This document shows, piece after piece, positions 33,605 through 43,553 of a DNA stretch of 64,000 bases. The stretch comes from Sediminibacterium sp. (lineage in GTDB: Bacteria > Bacteroidota > Bacteroidia > B-17B0 > Aurantibacillaceae). A model generated the notes under the pieces. The model was given only the letters and a program-made list of their open reading frames with translations, ran no database searches and was not told where the DNA came from. Position 1 is the stretch's first letter. Each line of letters starts with the position of its first letter. The stretch is from the NCBI GenBank assembly GCA_030054095.1, contig JASGCO010000022.1:1-64000 (forward strand), read 5' to 3'. The position numbers and the translations under genes were made by a program.

Positions 33605-34999
33605 ATGAAAACAATACATCTGCTTTTTTTTCTTGCCGCCGCTAACTTTGGATTTGCGCAGTGGACAGCTTTTGGTCCGGCAGGAGCCTCTAATAATACT
33701 ATTGTTGATTTTGAATATTACAACAATGATTTGTATGCTACAGGTTTGTTTACACAAATTAATGGTGTAACGGCTAAAACGGTGGCTAAGTGGACAGGTG
33801 CCACCTGGGTGCAAAGCGGAAATTTTACCGATTGGGGACATTCGATCCGAACAATAGATACGGTTTTGTTCTTAGCTAAATACCGGGCAACGAATGATTC
33901 AAATTATGTGTGGTACTTTAACGGTACTTCATGGAATACTTTGGGTAGCGCTTTTCGGCTGGTTGGTGTATCCGGACTTAAACCGGATATATACGACATC
34001 ATTAAGTTTAATAATCAGATTTACGCTTGCGGCGAGTTTAACCGGTGCGGAACAGATACTGTTAATGGAATAGCCCGCTGGAACGGAACGAAATGGGTGC
34101 GTTGCGGGCTGGGATTTCAACAATCCATTTTGCCCAATCCGCCTAATATGTATCCGCACCAAATGCACGTATTTAACAACAAACTGTATGTTGCCGGCAA
34201 TTTTCAAAAGGCGGGAGGGATTACATGTAATGGCATTGCCGAATGGGATGGGGTAGCATGGAGTGCTTTAGGAACCGGTTTCAACAAAACCGTTTATTCA
34301 GTTACCTCTTTTCAGGGTGATTTATACGCGGGCGGCGAGTTTACAGCTGCCGGTACAAATTCGGTGGGTGCCATTGCTAAATGGAATGGCGCGCAATGGG
34401 TTCAACCCGGGTTTAAGTTGTTTACTGTTTTTCCTCCCAGTGGTAATTTCTGCTTTGTTCATACCTTGGAAACCATACAAAACAAACTTTACATTACAGG
34501 AGGATTTAACAGATTGGCTACCGCCACAACTTCTACGGTGGGGAATGTTATTGCTTTCGATGGGATAAATCTTTTTGATTTAAACAAGGGGACAACTAAT
34601 GATGTTGAAGCGGTGATTCAGTATCAATCCGGACCTCCAAATTCAATACTGTTTGGTGGTATATTTAAAGCGGTTGGCAATCCTACACTTTCTTGCGAAA
34701 ATTTAGCCTTATTCAACACCTTAGCCATGAGTAGTAACGACTTGTTACCTGAATCGGAATATGCCCTGTTTCCGAATCCATTTAGCGAACAAATTACCAT
34801 TACGGGCTCCTCAGAAATTATCTCGGCAAGTATAATTGGTTTAAATGGTGAACAGATCATGGAACAGTTTTTTAAACCATCTCAGGGAACGGATACAAAA
34901 ACAGTATCACTCAATATGGCACAGTTAGAGCAGGGAGTATATATCGTTAAAATCATTAACGGGAAAGGTGTTTTTTACAAACGGGTCATAAAAGTCTAA
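33605..34999 (+). CDS. Secreted beta-propeller protein with T9SS tail
   Basis: 464 residues from ATG 33605, where the signal peptide (MKTIHLLFFLAAANFGFAQ) starts. Five to six repeats of the form LYxxGxFxxxxGxxxNxIAxWxGxxWxxxGxGF give a kelch-like propeller. The final 75 residues (ALFPNPFSEQITI ... GVYIVKIINGKGVFYKRVIKV) are a type A T9SS sorting domain. It is a surface or secreted protein of unknown ligand. Confidence 0.85.
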   Translation: MKTIHLLFFLAAANFGFAQWTAFGPAGASNNTIVDFEYYNNDLYATGLFTQINGVTAKTVAKWTGATWVQSGNFTDWGHSIRTIDTVLFLAKYRATNDSNYVWYFNGTSWNTLGSAFRLVGVSGLKPDIYDIIKFNNQIYACGEFNRCGTDTVNGIARWNGTKWVRCGLGFQQSILPNPPNMYPHQMHVFNNKLYVAGNFQKAGGITCNGIAEWDGVAWSALGTGFNKTVYSVTSFQGDLYAGGEFTAAGTNSVGAIAKWNGAQWVQPGFKLFTVFPPSGNFCFVHTLETIQNKLYITGGFNRLATATTSTVGNVIAFDGINLFDLNKGTTNDVEAVIQYQSGPPNSILFGGIFKAVGNPTLSCENLALFNTLAMSSNDLLPESEYALFPNPFSEQITITGSSEIISASIIGLNGEQIMEQFFKPSQGTDTKTVSLNMAQLEQGVYIVKIINGKGVFYKRVIKV

Positions 35000-35111
35000 A
35001 GTTGTACCTTCTTCCTTTACGTCTTCAAGAAATGGCGTCACCAATAAGCGTTTGAAAAACGGATTATGACGTGTGTAATGTTGGATAGTAATGAAACACG
35101 TTTATGTTCAT

Positions 35112-35489
35112 CTAACTCATATCCGTTAGCCGGATAATTTTATCACCATCAAATTCAAAAACCGATTTGCCCGACAAGCTTAGGGTTTGTCCTTTTTGGG
35201 GGCCATTCGGAAAATCAACAGCTACAATGGCTTTGTAGGCAATTTCTATTTCAGTGCTATTCCCCACATGATGAATAGCGATAATCGTTTGGGTTCTTTC
35301 CGAAAACCAGGCTTTGGCATCTTCTGCCTGTTGTTTAAATGCCAGTAAACCTATTAACGACATGGTAACCTGTCCGTTATGAAGGTTTTTAAACGCGATG
35401 TGCTCGTCAAAATCAGCCACCATCTGTTCAACATCAAACCGGTTATAACCGTTTATATAGTTTTTAATGATCGTTTCCCTGTTCGTCAT
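35112..35489 (-). CDS. SnoaL/NTF2-like protein
   Basis: 125 residues from ATG 35489 (MTNRETIIKNYINGYNRFDVEQMVADF), the typical NTF2-fold start. The pattern continues to GKSVFEFDGDKIIRLTDMS. Such nuclear-transport-factor-2-like proteins are small ligand-binding or isomerase folds; no substrate can be named. It is 40 bases downstream of the DUF5686 gene on the same strand. Confidence 0.8.
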   Translation of the reverse strand: MTNRETIIKNYINGYNRFDVEQMVADFDEHIAFKNLHNGQVTMSLIGLLAFKQQAEDAKAWFSERTQTIIAIHHVGNSTEIEIAYKAIVAVDFPNGPQKGQTLSLSGKSVFEFDGDKIIRLTDMS

Positions 35490-35529
35490 AATGTTGTGTT
35501 TATTTTGTTGGTTATGTTTACTATATGTT

Positions 35530-38007
35530 TTATTCCAGTTCAATGCTTAACACCAGTTTTAGCATTAGGTTGCGTTTTGCTTCTTCGTAAGCGTAATTGC
35601 CGTAACGGTAAAACGCGGCAATACCAAATGAACTGAATCCGCTTTTGTAAATATTACGCACCCGCAGACCGGCTTCCGAAAACCCTTTACTCATGTCATT
35701 CAACTCCACATAAGTCATGTGGCCGTTGCCTCGTGTAAAATTACCAATACCGTAATGGTGACAAAATTCAAGTACCGGATTAAAGTACGGGTTGCGTTTT
35801 AAAATATATCCGGTAGTATACGATAGAAAGAGCGCGGCGTATTCATCACTGATAAACTCATTTAAAAACATGGTTTCAAATGTCCTTTCCACGCTGATGC
35901 GGTTACGTTCGCTCCGGCTACCCTTGTTATTATAGCGCAGGGTATAAGGCACATCGCCCCATATTTTACCGGCTTGTAACTGATAGCCGATACCGCCTTT
36001 TACTTTAAACCTCCAGTTGCCATCAATCCGTAAATCCATACGGGTATAATCAAATTGCCCGGTGTACGACTGGTAGCTGTTTGTTAAACCCTTAGCCACA
36101 TTAATAAAAAACGTAGGCCATTTACTACCAATGGAAATGGTTTGTCCGAGACTTTCAATAAATTTTTCGGCCGGACGCCAGCGCAGCATCAATCCCGTTT
36201 CGTGGGTAACGTATCGGGTACTGTAATTTAAGACACCACCATAACTATCGGGAATGAACCATCCCGAAGGCGATTGCCGTTCCGAAATAGCATAATAGCC
36301 CTGAGCTTTAAACGCGTTAAAAAACACATGTTGTAACGAAACACGGCCGCTACCGGTTTTATCCATTTTGGTTACCAGTAATTCCCGTATCCCTTCGGTC
36401 ATAACCAGTTCGTTTTGGCGAATCAGAAAACTGGTGCCCGCTGTTTCGGTCAGATCCTGAAATAATTCTACTTTCAGGAACCGATCGGGTCGCCCCAGAT
36501 AATTGAGTTGGGCATAACCGCCGTATTTCCAGGCTTTATCTCTGAATCCGTAACCGGCAAACCCGCCGATGGTAAACCAGCGACTCAGTTTTTCAGAAGT
36601 GGACAGTCCGGCGCCCAAGCGTAAACCTTCGTATTCGTTTACTTTTAAAATCCGGTTTAAATCCGCATCTACATACCCTAATGGAATTTTACCGGTAATA
36701 AGTACTTTATACAATGCCAGTTTCTTTTCAATATTAGTGGCCTTTCCCAAACTATCTAAAACATGATAAGTGTTTTGTTCTTTTACGTTTAACGTATCGC
36801 GGCGCAATTTAAGCCATTCATTTTCCGATGTTTTCTCGTAACCATTCTTGTTAATAACGGTCACATTCCGGTTCCGGATTTTAAAAATGGTATCGAATAC
36901 CACATCATCCACATAGGTTTTGCTAACACATTTTAAAACACCCGGACTACCCGATGATTGATCCGGTTTTTCTGAGCCGGAGCCCATACTTATGCCCATA
37001 CCCCCGAAAAGGAGTTCAGCATTTAACTGTTTAGGAAACCAGCGCGTACTATCTACCCTGGCGTATAACTGCTGTATGCTGATGCGATTGTCCTTTTTTT
37101 CGGCTGAAGCAGGTTCGGCCATTACATTGCTGAGGGCGTACTGATTTTTATTTATGTAAAGTGTCCCTTTTAACCCTTTAAAATTGCTCTTAGGGCGTGG
37201 TTCAAAATGAATCAGAATAGTAGTATCATTTTGGTTAATAATGGTATCTTCAATCAGGAAGCGATAGCGTTTCAGTGTACCTTTCATTAAAGGGTTTACG
37301 TATTTGATGCCCAGAATTTCAATATTATCGTTGTAAAAGGTAAACGATTGCAACTGAGAAGCCAGACTGGAAAACGGCGCTGATTTAAAACCGGAAACCC
37401 GCGATGCCAGAATTTTTTCCTGATAGATATTTTTGTATTTATAACGGCGCTCACTAAAACTCTCAACAAAAAACAGGTACTGTTTATCCAGTAACTTTTT
37501 CTCTTCTCTGAAACGAACGGTATCCGTTTCGTAAAAGTCTTCTTTCCCCAATACATCACTTAAGGTGAAATAGGTTTTACTGTACGATTTGCATAAATAG
37601 TGTTTTTGTTCATTGGGATCAAATTTCGGTTTACGTTTTATCACTTCACGAATAATAGCGTTGGCCGGATTCTCTTTAGGATAAACAACCACTTCAGAAA
37701 GGTTAAGTGCTGCGGGAGTCAAACGGATCAGGAACTCGTTACCCGGACTGGCTTCGGTTAAACTTACCGTTTTTTTCTCGTAACCAATGGCCTGTATCAG
37801 AAGCGATTGTTGGTCAGGCGTTACCAACCATTCAAACCGACCGTCAATATCGGCACTTACACCTTTAGTGCTGCCCTGAATACCAATAATGGCGAAAGAT
37901 ACGCCATGACCGTTATCCGCATCCACAATGCGCCCTTTAATAAGCTGAGCGTTTATTACAATTGGAGAAACAATCGCCAGGAACAGAATAAGAATAAGGT
38001 ACCTCAT
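35530..38007 (-). CDS. DUF5686 outer-membrane protein with carboxypeptidase-regulatory-like N-terminus
   Basis: 825 residues from ATG 38007 (MRYLILILFLAIVSPIVINAQ signal peptide). Residues 22-105 are a CarboxypepD_reg-like beta-sandwich (IKGRIVDADNGHGVSFAIIG). The remainder is the DUF5686 family, with a periplasmic part then a large beta-barrel ending RNLMLKLVLSIELE. Common in Bacteroidota; function unknown, possibly an outer-membrane channel or receptor. Confidence 0.85.
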   Translation of the reverse strand: MRYLILILFLAIVSPIVINAQLIKGRIVDADNGHGVSFAIIGIQGSTKGVSADIDGRFEWLVTPDQQSLLIQAIGYEKKTVSLTEASPGNEFLIRLTPAALNLSEVVVYPKENPANAIIREVIKRKPKFDPNEQKHYLCKSYSKTYFTLSDVLGKEDFYETDTVRFREEKKLLDKQYLFFVESFSERRYKYKNIYQEKILASRVSGFKSAPFSSLASQLQSFTFYNDNIEILGIKYVNPLMKGTLKRYRFLIEDTIINQNDTTILIHFEPRPKSNFKGLKGTLYINKNQYALSNVMAEPASAEKKDNRISIQQLYARVDSTRWFPKQLNAELLFGGMGISMGSGSEKPDQSSGSPGVLKCVSKTYVDDVVFDTIFKIRNRNVTVINKNGYEKTSENEWLKLRRDTLNVKEQNTYHVLDSLGKATNIEKKLALYKVLITGKIPLGYVDADLNRILKVNEYEGLRLGAGLSTSEKLSRWFTIGGFAGYGFRDKAWKYGGYAQLNYLGRPDRFLKVELFQDLTETAGTSFLIRQNELVMTEGIRELLVTKMDKTGSGRVSLQHVFFNAFKAQGYYAISERQSPSGWFIPDSYGGVLNYSTRYVTHETGLMLRWRPAEKFIESLGQTISIGSKWPTFFINVAKGLTNSYQSYTGQFDYTRMDLRIDGNWRFKVKGGIGYQLQAGKIWGDVPYTLRYNNKGSRSERNRISVERTFETMFLNEFISDEYAALFLSYTTGYILKRNPYFNPVLEFCHHYGIGNFTRGNGHMTYVELNDMSKGFSEAGLRVRNIYKSGFSSFGIAAFYRYGNYAYEEAKRNLMLKLVLSIELE

Positions 38008-38290
38008 AAGAGAATAAATGTCAGTTTTTTGAATGAACAAGCAACTAAAGATAAGTTTTATAGCGTTATAATATAGTCATCGAATAAAAAATAGCGGTTT
38101 ACTTTGGATTGGTTTAAACATAATGAAGTAGAAAATCAGGCTAATGATTCTGTTAGTAAAGCGGTAATGGTAGTTTACGTAATTTTTTACAGTACGTTTC
38201 CTTTCACATTAAAATGAAAAATCAGTATTAAGAGTCTGTTTAAAATAATAATTTAATTTTATAGACGTTATTTGTGTAATGCGGTAATTT

Positions 38291-40042
38291 ATGAACTCTG
38301 TAAAAAGTCTAGCAATGCAGATGGGGAAATATGTTCCTTCCCTGTTTAAAACCCTGTTATTTACAGCCTTTGTATTTATCGTGTCTTCTTTTACTTTATT
38401 CTTAAGTTTTATCCTTAAAAAACTGAACCCTTCTGAGTATGGCTTAATACAAGGCACCAAACACGATCTGGAAATTACCTATAAGGAAATTTTGTTTTTT
38501 TGCAGCATTGTACTTGCTTTTTTCCTGATTTCTGTATCCTACCGCTATATTAAAACGCGCTGGATTAAAAATAGCCTGATTGGAATAGTGGTACTTTATC
38601 TTATAGTGGCTTCATTTTTAATTCTGGCTGATGTGGTAAACTATCTTATTTTTGCTTATCCTCTTACGTTTGCGGCAGTACAAACGGTATTAAACACCAA
38701 TCCGGATGAAGCAGGAGAATTTGCAAAACTCTACCTGTCAACCGGAAACATAATGGCATTAATTAGTTTTTTGGGCATACTTTTGTTTGTTTTTTACAAA
38801 CGGCACGCCTTCATCCGTTTTTTTACGGGGAGTAGTTTTTTCTATGTGTCCATGGGGGTTTCCGTTTTCGGGGTGTTAGATTTTATACAACTGTCGCACT
38901 CCAAAGGGAACGGAACTCATAATGTCCGGTACTGGGACATTCTTATTGGTGAGTATAACGAATACAAAGCTTTTAACCGTAAACTGGCGGCTGAAAAAAA
39001 TGTACTGGCTTTATCGGGGGAGTACAGTCACTTTTACAAAACCGATACCTTACCTAAAACCGTGGTGCTGGTGGTATCTGAATCACTCAGTAAGCGGCAC
39101 ATGAGCCTTTACGGTTATCCGCGCTCAACTACTCCCGGTTTAGATACCAATACAAGTATTTATCCATTCAACAATTGGGTTACTATGGCCGCGCTTACCG
39201 CGGAGGCGGTGCCTTCTTTATTTTACAATGGTTACCTCTCACAAAAAGTAAATTTGCTGGCCCTATTAAATAAACTGAATTATGATACCTATTGGTTATC
39301 TAACCAGTCAGGGTGGGGGAAAACGGATGCAACCATTGTACTCTTATCTCAACTCTGTAAAAAAAGTGCTTTTATGGATTCGCTGAACGACGATAGTAAA
39401 TCCAATTCCAGTTTACATCTTGATGAAGCGATACTAAAATCGTTTGATGAAACATTGCAGCGTACACCGCAAAAGTCCCGGTTTATTGTGGTGCATTTAA
39501 TGGGCTGCCATTTCGATTACGAAAAGCGATATCCGGCTGCCAGAAACTACTTTACAGGCGAATCGCCGGCAAAAGTAGCCGTTAAAACACCCAAAACCCG
39601 TCAGTTGCTTAACGCCTACGATAATGCCATGCGCTACCACGATTCGGTTGTTAATACGCTGATTACTATTTTTAATCAGCGGTGTCATAACCAGAATGCA
39701 GCCTTGTTGTTTTTATCCGACCACGGCGAAGAACTTTTCGAGAACCGGGATTATGCGGGACATTGTTACCCTCCGGATAAATGCATGGCCGAAATACCAG
39801 CGTTTGCGGTATTATCGCCCGCGTATAAAAAACAATACCCCTTAATGGAAGAAATTATTAGAAAACGTAAAACCACGCCCTTTAGTTCATCCAACGCTTT
39901 TTTCAGTTTGTTACACCTTGCAGGTGTTCACTCAAAGAAACACGAACAACACATACGGCATCAGTCGTTCTTTAGTGCGGCCTACGACAGTACTAAACCG
40001 CGTTACATAATGGGGTTCGATTACAGTAAAATGACATATTAA
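38291..40042 (+). CDS. Second phosphoethanolamine-transferase-like sulfatase-fold protein
   Basis: 583 residues with five N-terminal membrane helices (to about 210) and an extracytoplasmic sulfatase domain. Motifs are VVSESLSKRHMSLYGYPRSTTPGL (nucleophile region), VVHLMGCHFDYEKRYP, and LFLSDHGEELFENRDYAGHCYPPDK (metal site). This is the same family as the 19632-21260 protein but a distant paralogue. Envelope lipid modification is inferred. Confidence 0.8.
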   Translation: MNSVKSLAMQMGKYVPSLFKTLLFTAFVFIVSSFTLFLSFILKKLNPSEYGLIQGTKHDLEITYKEILFFCSIVLAFFLISVSYRYIKTRWIKNSLIGIVVLYLIVASFLILADVVNYLIFAYPLTFAAVQTVLNTNPDEAGEFAKLYLSTGNIMALISFLGILLFVFYKRHAFIRFFTGSSFFYVSMGVSVFGVLDFIQLSHSKGNGTHNVRYWDILIGEYNEYKAFNRKLAAEKNVLALSGEYSHFYKTDTLPKTVVLVVSESLSKRHMSLYGYPRSTTPGLDTNTSIYPFNNWVTMAALTAEAVPSLFYNGYLSQKVNLLALLNKLNYDTYWLSNQSGWGKTDATIVLLSQLCKKSAFMDSLNDDSKSNSSLHLDEAILKSFDETLQRTPQKSRFIVVHLMGCHFDYEKRYPAARNYFTGESPAKVAVKTPKTRQLLNAYDNAMRYHDSVVNTLITIFNQRCHNQNAALLFLSDHGEELFENRDYAGHCYPPDKCMAEIPAFAVLSPAYKKQYPLMEEIIRKRKTTPFSSSNAFFSLLHLAGVHSKKHEQHIRHQSFFSAAYDSTKPRYIMGFDYSKMTY

Positions 40043-40063
40043 ACCAAAGGAGTTGCAGAACGT

Positions 40064-41242
40064 TTAAAACCCTACATTAATCTGTCCCAGTTGCGAATAT
40101 ACACTCCGCGTTTCATCCCTGAGGTTATACCGGCTGCTCATCACTTCGCCATAAGCTCCGGCAGAACGAATGGCCAGTAAATTCCCGCGTTTCAGTTCAG
40201 GTAACACCACCGCTTTTCCAAAACAGTCCGAGCTTTCGCAAATGGGTCCTACCACATCGTATTTACGGGTGCGTTCTTCTGATACGGCAGGTTCCAGCGA
40301 TTGAATGCAATGGTAGGCCTGGTATAATGCCGGGCGAATCAACTCCGTCATGCCAGCATCCAGAATGGCAAAATTGGTGGTAATACCATTCTTAATATAA
40401 AGTACCCGTGCAATAAGGCTGCCGCACTGTGCCACAATACTTCGGCCTAATTCAAAGTGAACCGCTTGCCCGGGGTGTAACGCCAGAAATTTTTTAAATA
40501 CCTGAAAATACGCGTCAAAATCAACAATGGCTTCTGTATCCGGCTCTTTGTAATTAATGCCAAGTCCACCGCCCAGATTAATGTGTTCAACGGTAAGCCC
40601 TTTGTGAATAAAGAATTGATTAATCTCATTTACCCGCGAACATAAATTTTTGTAAGGGGTTAAACTGGTAATCTGCGAACCGATGTGAAAATGCAGGCCA
40701 CTTAATCTTATGTTTTTAAGTGTTTTCAGTAAGCTCAGAATATCATCGAGTTCGTAAGGATTAATGCCAAATTTATTTTCTTCTAGCCCGGTAGTAATGT
40801 ATTTGTGGGTATAAGCGTCCACATTCGGGTTAATGCGCAGCGCAATGGAGGCCGTTTTGCCCTGTTGGGTAGCCAGTTGATTGAGCACCAGTAACTCGTG
40901 ACTACTTTCTACATTAAAGCAAAAAATGTCGTTTTCGAGTCCCAGTAGTATTTCATCATCACTTTTACCAACACCGGCAAACACAATTTCCTCCGGTTTA
41001 AAGCCGGTTTCCAGCGCGCGTTTAACTTCGTTACCGCTAACACAATCGGCACCCAGACCGTAATGTTTTATCAGTTGCAGAATTTCAGGATTGGCATTGG
41101 CTTTAAGCGCGTAATGGATATGGTAGTCAGCCGGGGCTGCCGCTTTCAGTTGTTGCAGCGTTTGGTTGAGTACCTCCATATCGTAATAGTAAAACGGTGT
41201 TTTCAGCGTTTTAAAATAATTTCGTTGCGTGTCGTTAAACAT
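40064..41242 (-). CDS. lysA: Diaminopimelate decarboxylase
   Basis: 392 residues from ATG 41242; an in-frame TTG lies upstream at 41263 but inside the aspartokinase gene. It makes lysine from meso-diaminopimelate with PLP. Signatures are YHIHYALKANANPEIL (PLP lysine), GLHFHIGSQI, NLGGGLGI, GPICESSDCFGK (active Cys) and GAYGEVMSSRYNLR. It lies 10 bases after lysC and is an operon with it. Confidence 0.95.
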   Translation of the reverse strand: MFNDTQRNYFKTLKTPFYYYDMEVLNQTLQQLKAAAPADYHIHYALKANANPEILQLIKHYGLGADCVSGNEVKRALETGFKPEEIVFAGVGKSDDEILLGLENDIFCFNVESSHELLVLNQLATQQGKTASIALRINPNVDAYTHKYITTGLEENKFGINPYELDDILSLLKTLKNIRLSGLHFHIGSQITSLTPYKNLCSRVNEINQFFIHKGLTVEHINLGGGLGINYKEPDTEAIVDFDAYFQVFKKFLALHPGQAVHFELGRSIVAQCGSLIARVLYIKNGITTNFAILDAGMTELIRPALYQAYHCIQSLEPAVSEERTRKYDVVGPICESSDCFGKAVVLPELKRGNLLAIRSAGAYGEVMSSRYNLRDETRSVYSQLGQINVGF

Positions 41243-41252
41243 AGTTTCCGTT

Positions 41253-42575
41253 TTAATACCCAAATAAACCTTTATTTAATGCCATCAGCGCCTCCTTTTT
41301 GTGTACGCTGTTTACCAGCACCGAAATGTTGCTGCTGCTGCCACCGTACGATACCATGCGCAATGGAATATGCTGAAGCGCATCCAGTACCTTATACCCA
41401 TAACCGGGTTTATCTTTTGGGAGTTGCCCCACAATACTGATAATGGTTTGATCGGTTTCTACCTGTACCGTTGCAATCTCTTTCAGTTCGGCAAGTATAT
41501 CATTAAGGTGAGCAGAGGAATCAATGGTTAAAGAAACCGCTACTTCACTGGTCGTAATCATATCTATGGGTGTTTTATGGCGCTCAAAAATTTCAAATAC
41601 GGCCCTTAAAAAACCATAGGCCAGTAACATGCGTTCGCTTTTAATATTAATGGCTACAATGCCATCCTTGGCGGCAATGGCTTTAATGCCTTCACCCGAT
41701 AACTGATTATCAATAAGTGTTCCCTCCGCGTCGGGCTGCATGGTGTTTTTTAAACGTACCGGAATATTCCGCTTCTGAGCCGGTAAAATACAGGTAGGAT
41801 GCAGAATTTTAGCGCCAAAATAGGCCAGCTCGGCCGCTTCATCGAAACTGAGCTGCTGGATGGGATGTGTTTTATTAACGATTCTCGGATCGTTATTGTG
41901 CATCCCGTCAATATCGGTCCATATTTGTATTTCCGGACTCCTGAGCGCCGCGCCAATAATAGAGGCCGTGTAATCACTGCCCCCGCGTTTCAGGTTATCA
42001 ATTTCGCCAAACGCGTTACGGCATATATACCCTTGTGTAATAAAAAATGTGTGTGCGGGGTAATTGGTAAGTAGTTGTTTCAGTTGTTCTTCAATGTAGG
42101 CCATGTCGGGCTCATCGTTGGCATCCAGTCGCATAAACTGAAGCGCGGGTAACAGAACCGATGCAATACCTTGTTCTTCCAGATAAAAGTGATACAAGGC
42201 GGTACTCAACAGTTCACCCTGTGCCAGAATGGCTTTTTCTTCGTTGGCGGTAAACATATCGAGGGTAAATCCTCTGATGTAATCAAAATGCTGGTGCAGT
42301 AACTGTTTACCTTTATCGAGAGCCGCAGGGGTCGAAAACAGTTCAGTTATAACGGTATGGTATTTATCTTCCAGTTGCTTTATTAACGTGCCGGCCTTTA
42401 TGTGCTCCTTCGTGTAAAGGGTTTCACATATTTCAACAAGCGCGTTAGTTGTACCACTCATGGCACTAAGTACAACAAGTTTTGGTGTGCTGTTAACTGT
42501 AAGGTTTACCAGGGCTTTAATGCGCTGCGGACTGCCTACACTGGTGCCACCAAATTTCTGGATTAATAAATTCAT
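41253..42575 (-). CDS. lysC: Aspartate kinase, monofunctional
   Basis: 440 residues: kinase domain with KFGGTSVGS (7-15), GGSDYTASIIGAAL and IWTDIDGMHNNDPRIV, then two ACT-type regulatory domains (about 305-440) with VAINIKSERML and TIISIVGQL. It catalyses the first step of the aspartate pathway and is probably controlled by lysine or threonine through ACT. It has no homoserine dehydrogenase part. It is paired with lysA downstream. Confidence 0.95.
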   Translation of the reverse strand: MNLLIQKFGGTSVGSPQRIKALVNLTVNSTPKLVVLSAMSGTTNALVEICETLYTKEHIKAGTLIKQLEDKYHTVITELFSTPAALDKGKQLLHQHFDYIRGFTLDMFTANEEKAILAQGELLSTALYHFYLEEQGIASVLLPALQFMRLDANDEPDMAYIEEQLKQLLTNYPAHTFFITQGYICRNAFGEIDNLKRGGSDYTASIIGAALRSPEIQIWTDIDGMHNNDPRIVNKTHPIQQLSFDEAAELAYFGAKILHPTCILPAQKRNIPVRLKNTMQPDAEGTLIDNQLSGEGIKAIAAKDGIVAINIKSERMLLAYGFLRAVFEIFERHKTPIDMITTSEVAVSLTIDSSAHLNDILAELKEIATVQVETDQTIISIVGQLPKDKPGYGYKVLDALQHIPLRMVSYGGSSSNISVLVNSVHKKEALMALNKGLFGY

Positions 42576-42717
42576 ATTGGTTTAATGGATAAAATAAAAG
42601 TGTACAAAGGAAAAATTATTTTCCATTAAAAGCAAGATGGGTAAGCAAACCCGTTACAATACTTTTTTTGTGGTATATCACCTTGACATAGTAAAGAGGG
42701 GCAGTTTTGCCACCGCG

Positions 42718-42871
42718 CATTTCCCGGCCCTAAAAAACGCGCTTTACGCTGTAGCTTGCTTGTACTTTGTGGCTTTTGCTGCGGCTCCGGTAGCTTCCAT
42801 AGGTCGCTTCCTCGCTCGCGCAAAATCACACAAAGTCCGGCGCAAGGCTGCCGCTTCAATCGCTCTGCCGT
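42718..42871 (+). repeat. GC-rich structured intergenic element, copy 3
   Basis: The core closely matches copy 2, and copy 1 on the opposite strand. The whole forms an imperfect palindrome with GTAGCTTGC facing GCAAGGCTGCC and ACTTTGTG facing CACAAAGT. It fills the centre of the 405-base gap between lysC and the OsmC gene, where no gene is visible. Open frames across it are by-products of G+C richness. Confidence 0.85.
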
Positions 42872-42980
42872 TCGTACATAATGTTTTACCAGAACAAAAA
42901 GAGCAACGAACCCATCGGTAACGTTTCCGGAACGTAAAACTAAAAATACAGTTGCCTTTGGTGTAAAATGGTATTACAAC

Positions 42981-43457
42981 TTAAATAGCCTTTGTTTCCG
43001 CTATACAGGAGGGTTCGTGCCTTACTTTAAAATTACAGGAGTTGGCAATAAAGCATTTCTGATTGGCATCGTGGTGCAAAGCATTCGCCTTAGCAATCAT
43101 CCACGATTCTTTAACAGTCACCATCGGGTAAAGGCAGGCATCGGTAAAGCGTCCACTACCGTTTTCAATGCTTAAAGTGCCTTTAGCGGTATCGGTATAG
43201 GCGGTTACAATTATGCCCGCGTCGGCACATAAATGCAGGTACCAAAGCATGTGACACGATGACAAGGCGCTTAACAGGAAATCTTCCGGATTATGTTTGG
43301 TGCCGTCTCCCCTGAAAGGCTTATCCGAAGAGCAGAACAAGTCTGGTTTATTTTCGACCAATACTACGTGCGAGCGCTCGTAAGTAGTGTAGGAGCTGGT
43401 GCCCTCTCCATTGTTTCCGGTCCACACAATTGTTGTTTCGTAATGATGCGTTGCCAT
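42981..43457 (-). CDS. OsmC-family protein
   Basis: 158 residues with the OsmC layout: HHYETTIVWTGNNGEG, then GDGTKHNPEDFLLSALSSCHMLWYL with the first redox Cys (SSCH), and a second Cys in QKCFIANSC. OsmC/Ohr proteins reduce organic hydroperoxides through this Cys pair. This subgroup, with SSDKPFRGDG, is the non-Ohr OsmC type common in Bacteroidota. Gene alone, divergent from the YCF48-like gene. Confidence 0.85.
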   Translation of the reverse strand: MATHHYETTIVWTGNNGEGTSSYTTYERSHVVLVENKPDLFCSSDKPFRGDGTKHNPEDFLLSALSSCHMLWYLHLCADAGIIVTAYTDTAKGTLSIENGSGRFTDACLYPMVTVKESWMIAKANALHHDANQKCFIANSCNFKVRHEPSCIAETKAI

Positions 43458-43553
43458 AATATATCCGGTTTAAAAGTTTGCAGGATTTGACAAAGATACA
43501 GTTTAAGAAGCCAGTCTGTTTTGGTATTTTTGATTCGCTATCTACATTATGTT

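Noticed and set aside
42626-42921. Open frames on both strands between lysC and the OsmC gene
   Set aside because: They are explained by copy 3 of the structured element, with no start signals or family.
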